In this document: in pieces, positions 26,806 through 34,401 of the stretch
How positions within the stretch are numbered: the stretch's first letter is position 1
Layout: each line of letters begins with the position of its first letter
Assembly (NCBI RefSeq): GCF_000968375.1
Contig: NZ_CP009933.1
Location: forward strand, 1,488,001-1,552,000
Reading direction: 5' to 3'
From: Clostridium scatologenes
Lineage (GTDB): Bacteria > Bacillota > Clostridia > Clostridiales > Clostridiaceae
DNA: 64,000 bases
Translations under genes and position numbers: made by a program
The notes under the pieces: generated by a model
Databases searched by the model: none
The model's input: only the letters and a program-made list of their open reading frames with translations
Told to the model about the DNA's origin: nothing

Positions 26806-27270
26806 ATGAAAATTACAGCAGAATTTAATTCAAATGAGGAACTATTAAATTTTATTAGTACATTTGGTACTAAAGCAATTGTAACAGGACAAGTAGTAGA
26901 TCAAGTAGCAAAGAAAACAGTAACAAATTATAAACCAGAAGTTAAAAAAGATACTAAAAAGGAGACTTCAAAGGTAGAAGTAGCCAAAGAAAATAAAAAA
27001 GAAGATGTGAAAAAAGAAGATAAAGAGGAAGTTACTAAGTCAGATGTAAAAACTGAAGAATCCACAGAATCAAAAGATACTAAGGAAGATAAGAAAGAAG
27101 ATACTGAGATAACAAAGGAAATGGTAAGAGCAATTTTTACTAAGTTAATCAAAGCTGGTAAGCAAAAAGAAGCTAAAGAAATTACTGAAAAATATGGAGC
27201 TAAAAGATTACCTGATTTAGCAGAAGAACACTATGCAGCAGCATATAAGGAAGTGGAGGCACTATTATAA
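26806..27270 (+). CDS. Phage protein with a Lys/Glu-rich linker
   Basis: The 154-residue protein has a short N-terminal module (MKITAEFNSNEELLNFIST), a low-complexity Lys/Glu/Thr stretch at residues 45-105 and a helical C-terminal part (TKEMVRAIFTKLIKAGKQKE, then ITEKYGAKRLPDLAEEHYAA). Similar proteins lie beside the DUF2800 nuclease in other Firmicute phages, suggesting a role in replication or recombination; this is inference. The stop overlaps the next ATG. Confidence 0.65.
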   Translation: MKITAEFNSNEELLNFISTFGTKAIVTGQVVDQVAKKTVTNYKPEVKKDTKKETSKVEVAKENKKEDVKKEDKEEVTKSDVKTEESTESKDTKEDKKEDTEITKEMVRAIFTKLIKAGKQKEAKEITEKYGAKRLPDLAEEHYAAAYKEVEALL

Positions 27271-27518
27271 TGCATACTTATGGAATAAGTATCTCAGAAG
27301 AAAAAGCCTATGCACATACAATAACGATACAAACTAATAAAGAACTTAGTTCTGTTGACCATATTTTAGATGAAATAAAAGCAGAAAATACAAACGCTGA
27401 AATTACAGATATAAAGGAAGCTCTTAAGAAAAAGGGATTCACAATAAAAGATACTAACATTGATAAAAAAGGTGATTCTATAGATTATAGTTTTGATGAA
27501 TTGGAGGAGTTAGTATAA
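27270..27518 (+). CDS. Phage protein of unknown function (82 residues)
   Basis: The protein begins MHTYGISISEEKAYAHTITI and is acidic and probably alpha/beta. It overlaps both neighbours by one base, so it is coupled with the upstream Lys/Glu-rich protein and the DUF2800 nuclease. No domain is recognised. Confidence 0.6.
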   Translation: MHTYGISISEEKAYAHTITIQTNKELSSVDHILDEIKAENTNAEITDIKEALKKKGFTIKDTNIDKKGDSIDYSFDELEELV

Positions 27519-28669
27519 TGCCAGAACAACATGCAATATTAAGTGCCAGTTCTTCGCATAGGTGGCTCACTTGTCCACCTTGTGTGAAGCTAGAACAAAA
27601 CTTCCCAAATAAAACAAGTGAATATGCAGCAGAAGGAACACTCGCTCATGAGCTTGGAGAAATAACGTTAAGACATACATTAGGTGAAATGATTACAAAA
27701 ATCTATAATTCAAGACTTAAGAAAATTCAAGAAGATAAATTATTTACTGCTGACATGCCTGACTATATAGAAACTTATGTTGATACTTGTATGGAGAAGT
27801 TTTCTGAGGCTAAAACAAAAACCACTGATGCTATTTTCAAAGTTGAACAGAAACTAGATTTTAGTGAATGGGTTCCTGAAGGTTTTGGAACAGGTGATTT
27901 TGTAACAATAGCAGATGGAACAATGGAAATATGTGATTTAAAGTATGGTAAGGGTGTTCCAGTAAGTGCGAAAAATAATCCACAAATGAGACTTTATGCT
28001 CTTGGTGCAATAGCTGAATTTAGTTTCTTATATGATATTAAGAATGTAAAAATGACTATAATTCAACCAAGGCTTGATTCAATAAGTACTGATGAAATAA
28101 CAGTAAAGGACCTATTAGAATGGGCAGAAAAAGTTTTAAAACCTACAGCAGAACTTGCATTTAAAGGTGAGGGTGAATTTAAAGCAGGAGAACATTGTGG
28201 ATTCTGTAGAGCTAAATCAATATGCAAGGCTAGAGCAGATAAAAACTTAGAATTAGCAAAATATGAGTTTAGGTCCACTGATAGCTTAAGTGAAAAAGAT
28301 ATAGCTGAGATTTTAGTACAAGCTGATGAACTTGCTAAATGGGTTAAAGATGTACAAGAGTATGCATTAGATCAAGCACTACAGGGTGCCTCATATAGTG
28401 GTTGGAAGGTTGTTGAAGGTAGAAGCAACAGAAAATACACTGACACTGGAAAAGTAGCTGAGGTATTAATTGCTAATGATTACACAGAAGATAAAATTTA
28501 TAAACCTAAGGAACTTCAAGGACTTACTAATATGGAAAAGCTTGTAGGTAAGAAAAAATTAAATCAGTTAATAAGTGATCTCATAGAAAAACCTCAGGGT
28601 AAACCAGTGTTAGTTCCAGATGCAGATAAAAGACCAGTGTTTAATTCTGCAAAAGCAGATTTTGATTAG
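27518..28669 (+). CDS. DUF2800 Cas4-like PD-(D/E)XK nuclease
   Basis: The 383-residue protein starts HAILSASSSHRWLTCPPCVK and contains EGTLAHELGE (near residue 38), GTGDFVTIADGTMEICDLKY with GKG (near 127-148) and GEHCGFCRAKSICKARAD (near 224). The Asp, Glu-Xxx-Lys-like core and the cysteines fit a Cas4/AddB-type nuclease with an iron-sulfur cluster. With the DUF2815 protein and DNA polymerase next to it, it probably processes DNA ends during phage replication or recombination. Confidence 0.85.
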   Translation: MPEQHAILSASSSHRWLTCPPCVKLEQNFPNKTSEYAAEGTLAHELGEITLRHTLGEMITKIYNSRLKKIQEDKLFTADMPDYIETYVDTCMEKFSEAKTKTTDAIFKVEQKLDFSEWVPEGFGTGDFVTIADGTMEICDLKYGKGVPVSAKNNPQMRLYALGAIAEFSFLYDIKNVKMTIIQPRLDSISTDEITVKDLLEWAEKVLKPTAELAFKGEGEFKAGEHCGFCRAKSICKARADKNLELAKYEFRSTDSLSEKDIAEILVQADELAKWVKDVQEYALDQALQGASYSGWKVVEGRSNRKYTDTGKVAEVLIANDYTEDKIYKPKELQGLTNMEKLVGKKKLNQLISDLIEKPQGKPVLVPDADKRPVFNSAKADFD

Positions 28670-28680
28670 GAGGCATGTTT

Positions 28681-28863
28681 ATGGATAATAAAATCGAAAT
28701 TGTAGTATTTTCACATGTATCTGGAAAAGTTGAAAAGATATCTTGTGAAGCTTATGAGCTAAACTCTAATTGCAATATGAATTATGTAAGTGCAATTAGT
28801 AATGGAAATAAAATTGTAATAATTCCATGGAACAGAATAAAGCAAATTAATATTAATCAATAA
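28681..28863 (+). CDS. Small phage protein (60 residues), unknown
   Basis: The protein begins MDNKIEIVVFSHVSGKVEKI and ends WNRIKQININQ; it looks beta-rich, perhaps Sm-like. I prefer ATG 28681 (7 bases after AGGAGG) to ATG 28675, which is almost fused to the ribosome site. It lies between nuclease and SSB-like genes. Confidence 0.6.
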   Translation: MDNKIEIVVFSHVSGKVEKISCEAYELNSNCNMNYVSAISNGNKIVIIPWNRIKQININQ

Positions 28864-28894
28864 AAAATTTTTAATTATAAAGGAGAAGATAATT

Positions 28895-29455
28895 ATGTCA
28901 AATATAAAAGCAAAAAGAACAGGAACAAAGGTAACTACAGGAAAGGTTAGATTAAGCTATGCTCACTTATTTGAGCCTCATGCAATAGAAGGAAATGAAC
29001 CAAAGTATTCAGTAAGTGTAATAATCCCTAAGACAGATACAGAAACTTTAAAAGCAATCAAGGAAGCTGTAAATGAAGCTAAGGAACAAGGTAAAAGTAA
29101 ATGGAATGGTAAAGTACCGGCCACATTAAAAACACCTCTTCGTGACGGAGATGCAGAAAGACCAGATGATGAAGCTTATGCAAATTGTTACTTCTTAAAT
29201 GCGAATTCTAAGAACAAGCCCGGTGTGGTTGATGCAAGTGTACAACCTATACTAGATGCTACAGAAGTATACAGTGGATGTTATGGAAGATTAACACTTA
29301 ATTTTTATCCATATAGTGCTTCAGGAAATAAAGGAATTGCTGCTGGACTTGGTAATGTCCAGAAATTAGAAGATGGTGAACCACTTGGAGGATTTACAAG
29401 AGCAGAAGACGATTTTGATGCTATAGAAACAGCAGCAGAGGACTTCTTAGGTTAA
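28895..29455 (+). CDS. DUF2815 phage single-stranded DNA-binding protein
   Basis: The 186-residue protein matches the DUF2815 family, which has an OB fold related to T7 gp2.5. Visible are VTTGKVRLSYAHLFEPHAIE, SVSVIIPKTDTETLKAIKEA and YSGCYGRLTLNFYPYS, with an acidic C-terminal tail (AEDDFDAIETAAEDFLG) typical of SSBs that recruit partners. It overlaps the polymerase start by one base, suggesting coupled expression. Confidence 0.85.
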   Translation: MSNIKAKRTGTKVTTGKVRLSYAHLFEPHAIEGNEPKYSVSVIIPKTDTETLKAIKEAVNEAKEQGKSKWNGKVPATLKTPLRDGDAERPDDEAYANCYFLNANSKNKPGVVDASVQPILDATEVYSGCYGRLTLNFYPYSASGNKGIAAGLGNVQKLEDGEPLGGFTRAEDDFDAIETAAEDFLG

Positions 29456-31413
29456 TGGATGTTCTAAGCATAGACGTTGAAACATACTGTGACTTAGATA
29501 TTAGAGATGTGGGTGCTTATAAGTATTGTGAGCACCCATCATTTGAAATATTACTGTTTGCATATGCTTTCAATAATGATCCTATAGAAGTAATAGATTT
29601 TGCACAAGATGAAGAACTACCAGAAAAAGTCCTACAAGCTCTTGATGATCCACAAATAATTAAAAGTGCTTTCAATGCTAATTTTGAAAGAAATGCAATA
29701 GCAAATGATATGTATTTTTCTAATGGTATGCCACCGGAACAATGGCAGTGCACAATGATTAAAGCTCTAACACTTGGTTTACCTGGTAGCTTAGATATGG
29801 TAGGTAAGGCAATGCACTTTGAAGAAGATAAGCAAAAAATGAAAGAGGGTAAAGCTTTAATACAGTATTTTTGTAAGCCTTGTAAGCCAACTAAGTCGAA
29901 TGGTGGAAGAACTAGAAACCTTCCAGAACATGCACCTGAAAAATGGGAAATCTTTAAAAAATATAATAAGCAAGATGTTGAAGTTGAAAGAGATATAAGA
30001 AATAAATTAAGCAGATATCAAACTACAGAAAAAGAACAAAGACTATGGGGGTTAGATCAGCACATAAATGATAGAGGTGTTGGTGTAGATTTACAACTAG
30101 TAGAAAAAGCAATTGAATGCGACAGCAACTATAATCAAAGACTTACAGAAGCAGCTATTGAGTTAACTGGATTAGGTAATCCTAATAGTCCAACTCAATT
30201 AAAAAAGTGGATTGGAGAAAGGGTTGGCCATGAAATTAAAAGTCTTACAAAGGACAGCATACCAGCACTCATAGAAGAAAGTAATGATGAAAAAGTTAAA
30301 AAAATTTTAGAATTAAGACAGCTTATGGCTAAGACTTCTATTAAAAAATATTTAACTATGCAACGTGCCAGATGTAAAGATGGAAGAGTAAGAGGACTCT
30401 TACAATTTTACGGTGCTAATCGTACAGGAAGATGGGCTGGGAGATTAGTGCAAGTGCAGAACCTTCCACAAAATCATTTACCAGATTTAGATGATGCAAG
30501 AAATTTTATAAGAACAGGTCGTTTTAATGAAGTAGAGTTTTTATTTGATAGTATACCTGATACACTCTCACAGCTTATCAGAACAGCTTTTATACCCAAA
30601 GAGGGTAATAGGTTTATTGTAGCTGACTTTAGTGCTATAGAGGCAAGAGTAATTGCTTGGTATGCAGGAGAAAAATGGAGGCTTGAAGTTTTTAATAATA
30701 GTGGAGACATTTATTGTGCTTCTGCATCTAAAATGTTTAAGGTTCCTGTAGAAAAGCATGGTATTAATGGACACCTAAGACAAAAAGGAAAAATAGCAGA
30801 ATTAGCACTAGGTTATGGCGGAAGTGTTGGAGCTCTTACGAGTATGGATAAGAAAAAAGATATTCCTGAAGAAGAACTTCCAGGACTTGTACATGATTGG
30901 AGAAATGCAAATCCGTGTATAACAAAATTTTGGTGGGATGTAGATAAAGCAGCTAAGAAAGCTATAAGAGAAAGAACAACAGTAACTTTACAATATGGAC
31001 TTAAGTTTATATATGATCCAGGAGTTTTATTCATTCAGTTACCATCAGGAAGAAAGCTTGCATACTTAAGACCTAAAATAGAACCAGGAGCTTATGATAA
31101 ACCAGTTATTACTTATGAAGGTATGGAACAAACTTCAAAGCAGTGGAAAAGAATAGATACCTACGGACCTAAACTAGTAGAAAATATTATTCAGGCTACT
31201 GCAAGAGATTGTTTAGGTATAACAATGATGCGTGTTGAAGAAAAAGGCTTTCATATTGTTATGCATGTACATGATGAATTAATACTTGATGTACCTAAGG
31301 ATGAAGGTGACGTTGAAGAAATATGTAATATCTTTGCTGAACCTATAGAGTGGGCTCCAGGACTTCCATTAAATGCAGATGGCTATGAATGTGATTATTA
31401 CATGAAGGATTAA
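29455..31413 (+). CDS. Phage family A DNA polymerase
   Basis: The 652-residue protein carries the 3'-5' exonuclease motifs (SIDVETYCDLDI at the N-terminus, FNANFERNAIAND near 78, YNKQDVEVE near 178) and the polymerase domain with TGRWAGRLVQVQNLP, motif A VADFSAIEARVIAWYAGE near 390 and motif C HVHDELILDVP near 606. It replicates the phage genome. No 5' nuclease domain is present, as usual in phages. Confidence 0.95.
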   Translation: MDVLSIDVETYCDLDIRDVGAYKYCEHPSFEILLFAYAFNNDPIEVIDFAQDEELPEKVLQALDDPQIIKSAFNANFERNAIANDMYFSNGMPPEQWQCTMIKALTLGLPGSLDMVGKAMHFEEDKQKMKEGKALIQYFCKPCKPTKSNGGRTRNLPEHAPEKWEIFKKYNKQDVEVERDIRNKLSRYQTTEKEQRLWGLDQHINDRGVGVDLQLVEKAIECDSNYNQRLTEAAIELTGLGNPNSPTQLKKWIGERVGHEIKSLTKDSIPALIEESNDEKVKKILELRQLMAKTSIKKYLTMQRARCKDGRVRGLLQFYGANRTGRWAGRLVQVQNLPQNHLPDLDDARNFIRTGRFNEVEFLFDSIPDTLSQLIRTAFIPKEGNRFIVADFSAIEARVIAWYAGEKWRLEVFNNSGDIYCASASKMFKVPVEKHGINGHLRQKGKIAELALGYGGSVGALTSMDKKKDIPEEELPGLVHDWRNANPCITKFWWDVDKAAKKAIRERTTVTLQYGLKFIYDPGVLFIQLPSGRKLAYLRPKIEPGAYDKPVITYEGMEQTSKQWKRIDTYGPKLVENIIQATARDCLGITMMRVEEKGFHIVMHVHDELILDVPKDEGDVEEICNIFAEPIEWAPGLPLNADGYECDYYMKD

Positions 31414-31424
31414 GGAGTGTGAGT

Positions 31425-31754
31425 ATGAATTTAGAATTTAAAACTTATCAATTAAAAGAAGGTACAAAAAATTATAAGCAATTAATTGAAAATATAAAGT
31501 TGCAAAATGAATTCGTAATTATAGGTGAAGAAATAGTAAAGGATTATGCTGATTGCTATAAAGTACTTTATGCCCCAGATGATATGAATTTAGTTTCTGC
31601 ATTAACCTTAGAAGAACAATCGTTAAGAATACCTAAAAATGAATTAGAACTTAAAAAAGATGATTTTCCAGGTATTGAAACGCAGGAAATGGATATTCCT
31701 AAAGAATATTTAACCCTTGATATTGTAGAAGAAATCCAAAGATTAAATACGTAA
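31425..31754 (+). CDS. Phage protein of unknown function (109 residues)
   Basis: The protein begins MNLEFKTYQLKEGTKNYKQL and ends DIVEEIQRLNT; it is acidic with two predicted alpha/beta segments. ATG 31425 is preferred to GTG 31419 because AAGGAG lies 7 bases before it. A 100-base gap with short repeats follows. Confidence 0.55.
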   Translation: MNLEFKTYQLKEGTKNYKQLIENIKLQNEFVIIGEEIVKDYADCYKVLYAPDDMNLVSALTLEEQSLRIPKNELELKKDDFPGIETQEMDIPKEYLTLDIVEEIQRLNT

Positions 31755-31764
31755 AATGCTTATA

Positions 31765-31816
31765 TTACGACGTAAAAAGTTTACCAAAATAGCTTAAAAA
31801 GTAAACAGAGTTTACG
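31765..31816. promoter_or_regulatory. GTTTAC/GTAAAC repeat cluster (copy 1)
   Basis: The gap holds TTACGACGTAA, GTTTAC (31779-31784), GTAAAC (31801-31806) and GTTTAC (31810-31815). The block GTTTAC, AAAAT, GCTTAAA, GTAA recurs at 48738-48766, in the other larger gap of the prophage. Both precede small genes, suggesting binding sites of a phage regulator or late promoters. Confidence 0.45.
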
Positions 31817-31853
31817 AAAGAAATAAATTATGTAAAAAGTGTGGTGGAATAAA

Positions 31854-32108
31854 ATGGGTTTTGAAGAGTTCAGAAAAGATACTGGTTTTACTTGTGCGGA
31901 GCTTGAAAAAATAACCGGATATACCAGGCAGGGCATACACAAAGTATTCAGCAAAACAGAAAAAGGGAAGCCACTTAGTAAGAAGTTCTTAGTTGGTATC
32001 AATGCAGCCATAGAGAAAAAAATCAAGGAAGAGACAGAGCAGCATGAGAATAAGATAAGTAAGCTCAGAGAGATGCAGGAAAAGCTTAAGGAGGACGGAA
32101 ATGAATAA
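31854..32108 (+). CDS. Small helix-turn-helix phage protein
   Basis: The 84-residue protein has an N-terminal helix-turn-helix (KDTGFTCAELEKITGYTRQG, then IHKVFS) and a C-terminal coiled coil (KKIKEETEQHENKISKLREM). It is probably a small DNA-binding regulator. I chose ATG 31854 after GGTGG. It lies directly behind the repeat cluster, which it might bind; that is inference. Confidence 0.65.
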   Translation: MGFEEFRKDTGFTCAELEKITGYTRQGIHKVFSKTEKGKPLSKKFLVGINAAIEKKIKEETEQHENKISKLREMQEKLKEDGNE

Positions 32109-32280
32109 AAAAATTTTTTTAGAGGAATTAGAATTTGTAAAGAATCCTGATGCAGAGATAGAGATTGTAGATAAAGAAGGTAATCTTTATGGGATAGAGG
32201 ATTTTGGAACAAATGAAGAAAGTTCACATATATCTATACTTATAAAAAAGCAGAGGAGAAATAAAGATGATAGATCATGA
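32101..32280 (+). CDS. Small phage protein (59 residues), unknown
   Basis: MNKKIFLEELEFVKNPDAEI overlaps the previous gene by 8 bases and the next by 14, with AAGGAGG upstream. Acidic, with IVDKEGNLYGIEDFG in the middle. The overlaps and ribosome site support it; no family is known to me. Confidence 0.55.
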   Translation: MNKKIFLEELEFVKNPDAEIEIVDKEGNLYGIEDFGTNEESSHISILIKKQRRNKDDRS

Positions 32281-32518
32281 AAGAGCAGAAAAAGCATGGA
32301 AGCTTGCAACAATTGAATTAGAACCCTTAGGACTTTCTGCAACTGAAGGTAGGATAAGTCAGCAGGGTAGTATAACTACATTATTTACATCTTTACGTAT
32401 TAAAGGTAAAAAAGAAATAGTTAAAAAACTAGAAGACTTAGGATGGCATAAATATCTTAAGGACAGGCGTATATGTCATGAGACAATTAGGGTTATGTCA
32501 AAAAATTATGAAGTATAA
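32267..32518 (+). CDS. Phage protein of unknown function (83 residues)
   Basis: The protein begins MIDHERAEKAWKLATIELEP and contains IVKKLEDLGWHKYLKDRRIC. GAGGAG lies upstream. It is small, basic at the C-terminus and without recognised domain. Confidence 0.55.
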   Translation: MIDHERAEKAWKLATIELEPLGLSATEGRISQQGSITTLFTSLRIKGKKEIVKKLEDLGWHKYLKDRRICHETIRVMSKNYEV

Positions 32519-32548
32519 TTTGAAGATTTAAGGAGGGAGATCAGTTTC

Positions 32549-32893
32549 ATGGAAGAGAATCAAAAACAATTCAATAAAAAGTTTACAGATCAGGTAATGA
32601 AATTTGAAATAACTAAAGATAAGTTAAAGATGGAAATTAGTCTTAAGGACTTAGAGTGGTTATTTAAAAATAGTCCTAATAACTATGATGAAAATGGAAA
32701 TAGTGGAGTTATTAAAGTAAAACGTGGTAAGCGTCAAGAATTTGCTGAATATGTTGTAAAAGCGCTTATGGATGTTCAAGATCCTGATTCTGATAATACT
32801 AAATGGGGGCAACCTTTTGAAGACATATTTGAAGAAATATTTGAGGGCGCTGAAGATGAATTTATAAAATATCCTGATGCTGAGGCGTGGTAA
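32549..32893 (+). CDS. Acidic phage protein of unknown function (114 residues)
   Basis: The protein begins MEENQKQFNKKFTDQVMKFE and ends in an acidic tail (IFEEIFEGAEDEFIKYPDAE). AGGAGGG precedes the ATG. Its stop lies 12 bases before the left ACGAAGA repeat of the split-recombinase element, so it is the left neighbour of that element. Confidence 0.6.
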   Translation: MEENQKQFNKKFTDQVMKFEITKDKLKMEISLKDLEWLFKNSPNNYDENGNSGVIKVKRGKRQEFAEYVVKALMDVQDPDSDNTKWGQPFEDIFEEIFEGAEDEFIKYPDAEAW

Positions 32894-32898
32894 TCTGA

Positions 32899-33501
32899 AA
32901 AAATGACGAAGAGTATATACCTAAAAATCCAGCAAAGAAGTTAAAACAAACTAAGGAACCTAAAAGGGTCCGACATCCACTTTCAGATGAAGAAGTTGAA
33001 TTATTAAGACAGGCATGTAAAAAGGATCGTGAAAAAGCATTATTAGAAATTTTCCTTTCAACTGGCTGCCGCCTTAGTGAAGTTGTAGAAATTAATAAAG
33101 ACGATATAGATTGGCATGAAAGAAGCCTATATGTAATAGGCAAAGGTGATAAAGAAAGGAAAGTTTACTTCAACGTAAAGACTAAAATTTTATTACAAAA
33201 GTACTTGAAATCAAGAAAAGATACTAATACTGCACTATTTGTAGCAAGCAAATATCCTTTCAACAGGCTTGGTGGTCGGTCTATTGAAAGAGAAATAAAG
33301 AAAATATCAATGATGGCAGGTTTTCAAAAATCAGTTTTTCCTCACCTAATGAGGCACACCTATGCTAGTCACAATCTAAATTCTGGAATGAATATAACGG
33401 TATTACAACATTTGATGGGGCACACGACTCCAGCAACTACTCAAATTTACGCGCAAATCAATGAAGAGAATGTCAGGTATGAATATAAAAAGATATCTTA
33501 A
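32899..33501 (+). pseudogene. Catalytic half of a tyrosine recombinase (no start)
   Basis: The frame opens after TGA 32896-32898 and reads EEYIPKNPAKKLKQTKEPKR without any usual start codon for 300 bases. All catalytic residues are present: Arg in STGCRLSEV, Lys in IGKGDKERKV, His-Xxx-Xxx-Arg in FPHLMRHTYAS, His in QHLMGHT and Tyr in TTQIYAQI. The N-terminal core-binding domain is missing here and found at 34402-34809. In this state the half is probably not translated from a proper start. Joined to the other half it would make a normal phage integrase. Confidence 0.8.
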
Positions 33502-33506
33502 AGGGA

Positions 33507-33899
33507 GTGATACACATAGAAGTTAAAGAGCTTACAGATAAGGAACGACTAGAGCTATCACTAAAATATAGCATATCATCGAAGCATAAAAAATCTCTTT
33601 TAGAAAGAATTAATAAACCAAAGGAACCAGAGGAAAAAGAAACTATTTATATAAATTTTGGTGGAATCAAAAGTATTCAACGATGGGCATTGATGGATAT
33701 AATTAAAGATGTTTACACTAATGCTGAAGTTGTAAATGACGAAGCCAATTGTGATTATTCAGTAAAGTTTTTAAAATATGGAACTGTTGTGGATGATACA
33801 TACTTTGCTATCAAAACAAAAAATGGTGACTTAGAGATATATAAAAATAGTACAGGACTTATGATAGAAATTATTAAATCAAAAAATTTATTAACATAA
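33507..33899 (+). CDS. Protein of unknown function inside the mini-element (130 residues)
   Basis: The frame from GTG 33507 reads MIHIEVKELTDKERLELSLK and has a C-terminal alpha/beta part (FGGIKSIQRWALMDIIKDVY). AAAGGGAG lies directly against the GTG, unusually close, so the exact start is uncertain. It begins 6 bases after the recombinase stop. I recognise no family. Confidence 0.6.
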   Translation: MIHIEVKELTDKERLELSLKYSISSKHKKSLLERINKPKEPEEKETIYINFGGIKSIQRWALMDIIKDVYTNAEVVNDEANCDYSVKFLKYGTVVDDTYFAIKTKNGDLEIYKNSTGLMIEIIKSKNLLT

Positions 33900-33916
33900 C
33901 AAAGAGGAGGTTATTT

Positions 33917-34078
33917 ATGAGTAAAAGAAAGATTTTAAAAGCTGTTAATTGTAGTTTAAATGCAGATGGTGTGTTTGTATATTTAGATGAATATGAAACA
34001 AGAGAAGAAGCAGAAGAAGCCTTGAAAGATGCTATATTAGAATACTTTGATTATGGAGTAGAAGAAGAGGAAAAATAG
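33917..34078 (+). CDS. Small protein inside the mini-element (53 residues)
   Basis: MSKRKILKAVNCSLNADGVF is followed by an acidic helix (ETREEAEEALKDAILEYFD). AGAGGAGG lies 7 bases before the ATG. It is a small soluble acidic protein of unknown function. Confidence 0.6.
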   Translation: MSKRKILKAVNCSLNADGVFVYLDEYETREEAEEALKDAILEYFDYGVEEEEK

Positions 34079-34079
34079 T

Positions 34080-34108
34080 CGCAATACAAAGAAATTGTGA
34101 AGGAGCGA
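34080..34108 (+). promoter_or_regulatory. Hairpin leader repeated before two genes (copy 1)
   Basis: CGCAATACAAAGAAATTGTG then AAGGAG matches 35364-35390 nearly base for base. The arms GCAAT and ATTGT (here with one weak pair) enclose CAAAGA-like loop bases and end exactly at the ribosome site of the 75-residue gene, which suggests translational control. Confidence 0.5.
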
Positions 34109-34113
34109 AATTT

Positions 34114-34341
34114 ATGAAATATACCATTGGAATAACACCAGAAAAAATGGTTAAAAAGTTTATAGATGATGATGGAAAAGAGTATGTAAATACATGGGTA
34201 GTAAAAGGTCCAGGTAAAACTGGAACATTGGAGCCAGCTATGGACGATCAAATGGAAGAAACAGGCAAGTTTGATGAAGAATTACTTGATGCTATCTATG
34301 AAGAGAATATAGACGATATTTGGGAGGCAATAAGAGATTAG
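34114..34341 (+). CDS. Acidic protein inside the mini-element (75 residues)
   Basis: MKYTIGITPEKMVKKFIDDD continues to a strongly acidic C-terminal half (EELLDAIYEENIDDIWEAI). It follows the repeated hairpin leader. It may be a small nucleic-acid mimic or adaptor, but nothing in the sequence proves this. Confidence 0.6.
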   Translation: MKYTIGITPEKMVKKFIDDDGKEYVNTWVVKGPGKTGTLEPAMDDQMEETGKFDEELLDAIYEENIDDIWEAIRD

Positions 34342-34401
34342 TATATTAACATTAAAAAATAAATAGAGTTGCCTCAGGCGGCAAAATGAGGAGGAAATAT
34401 T

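Noticed and set aside
26940..27110. Lys/Glu-rich DNA tract as a tandem repeat
   Set aside because: The repeats are of amino-acid composition, not of a fixed DNA unit; it is a low-complexity linker.
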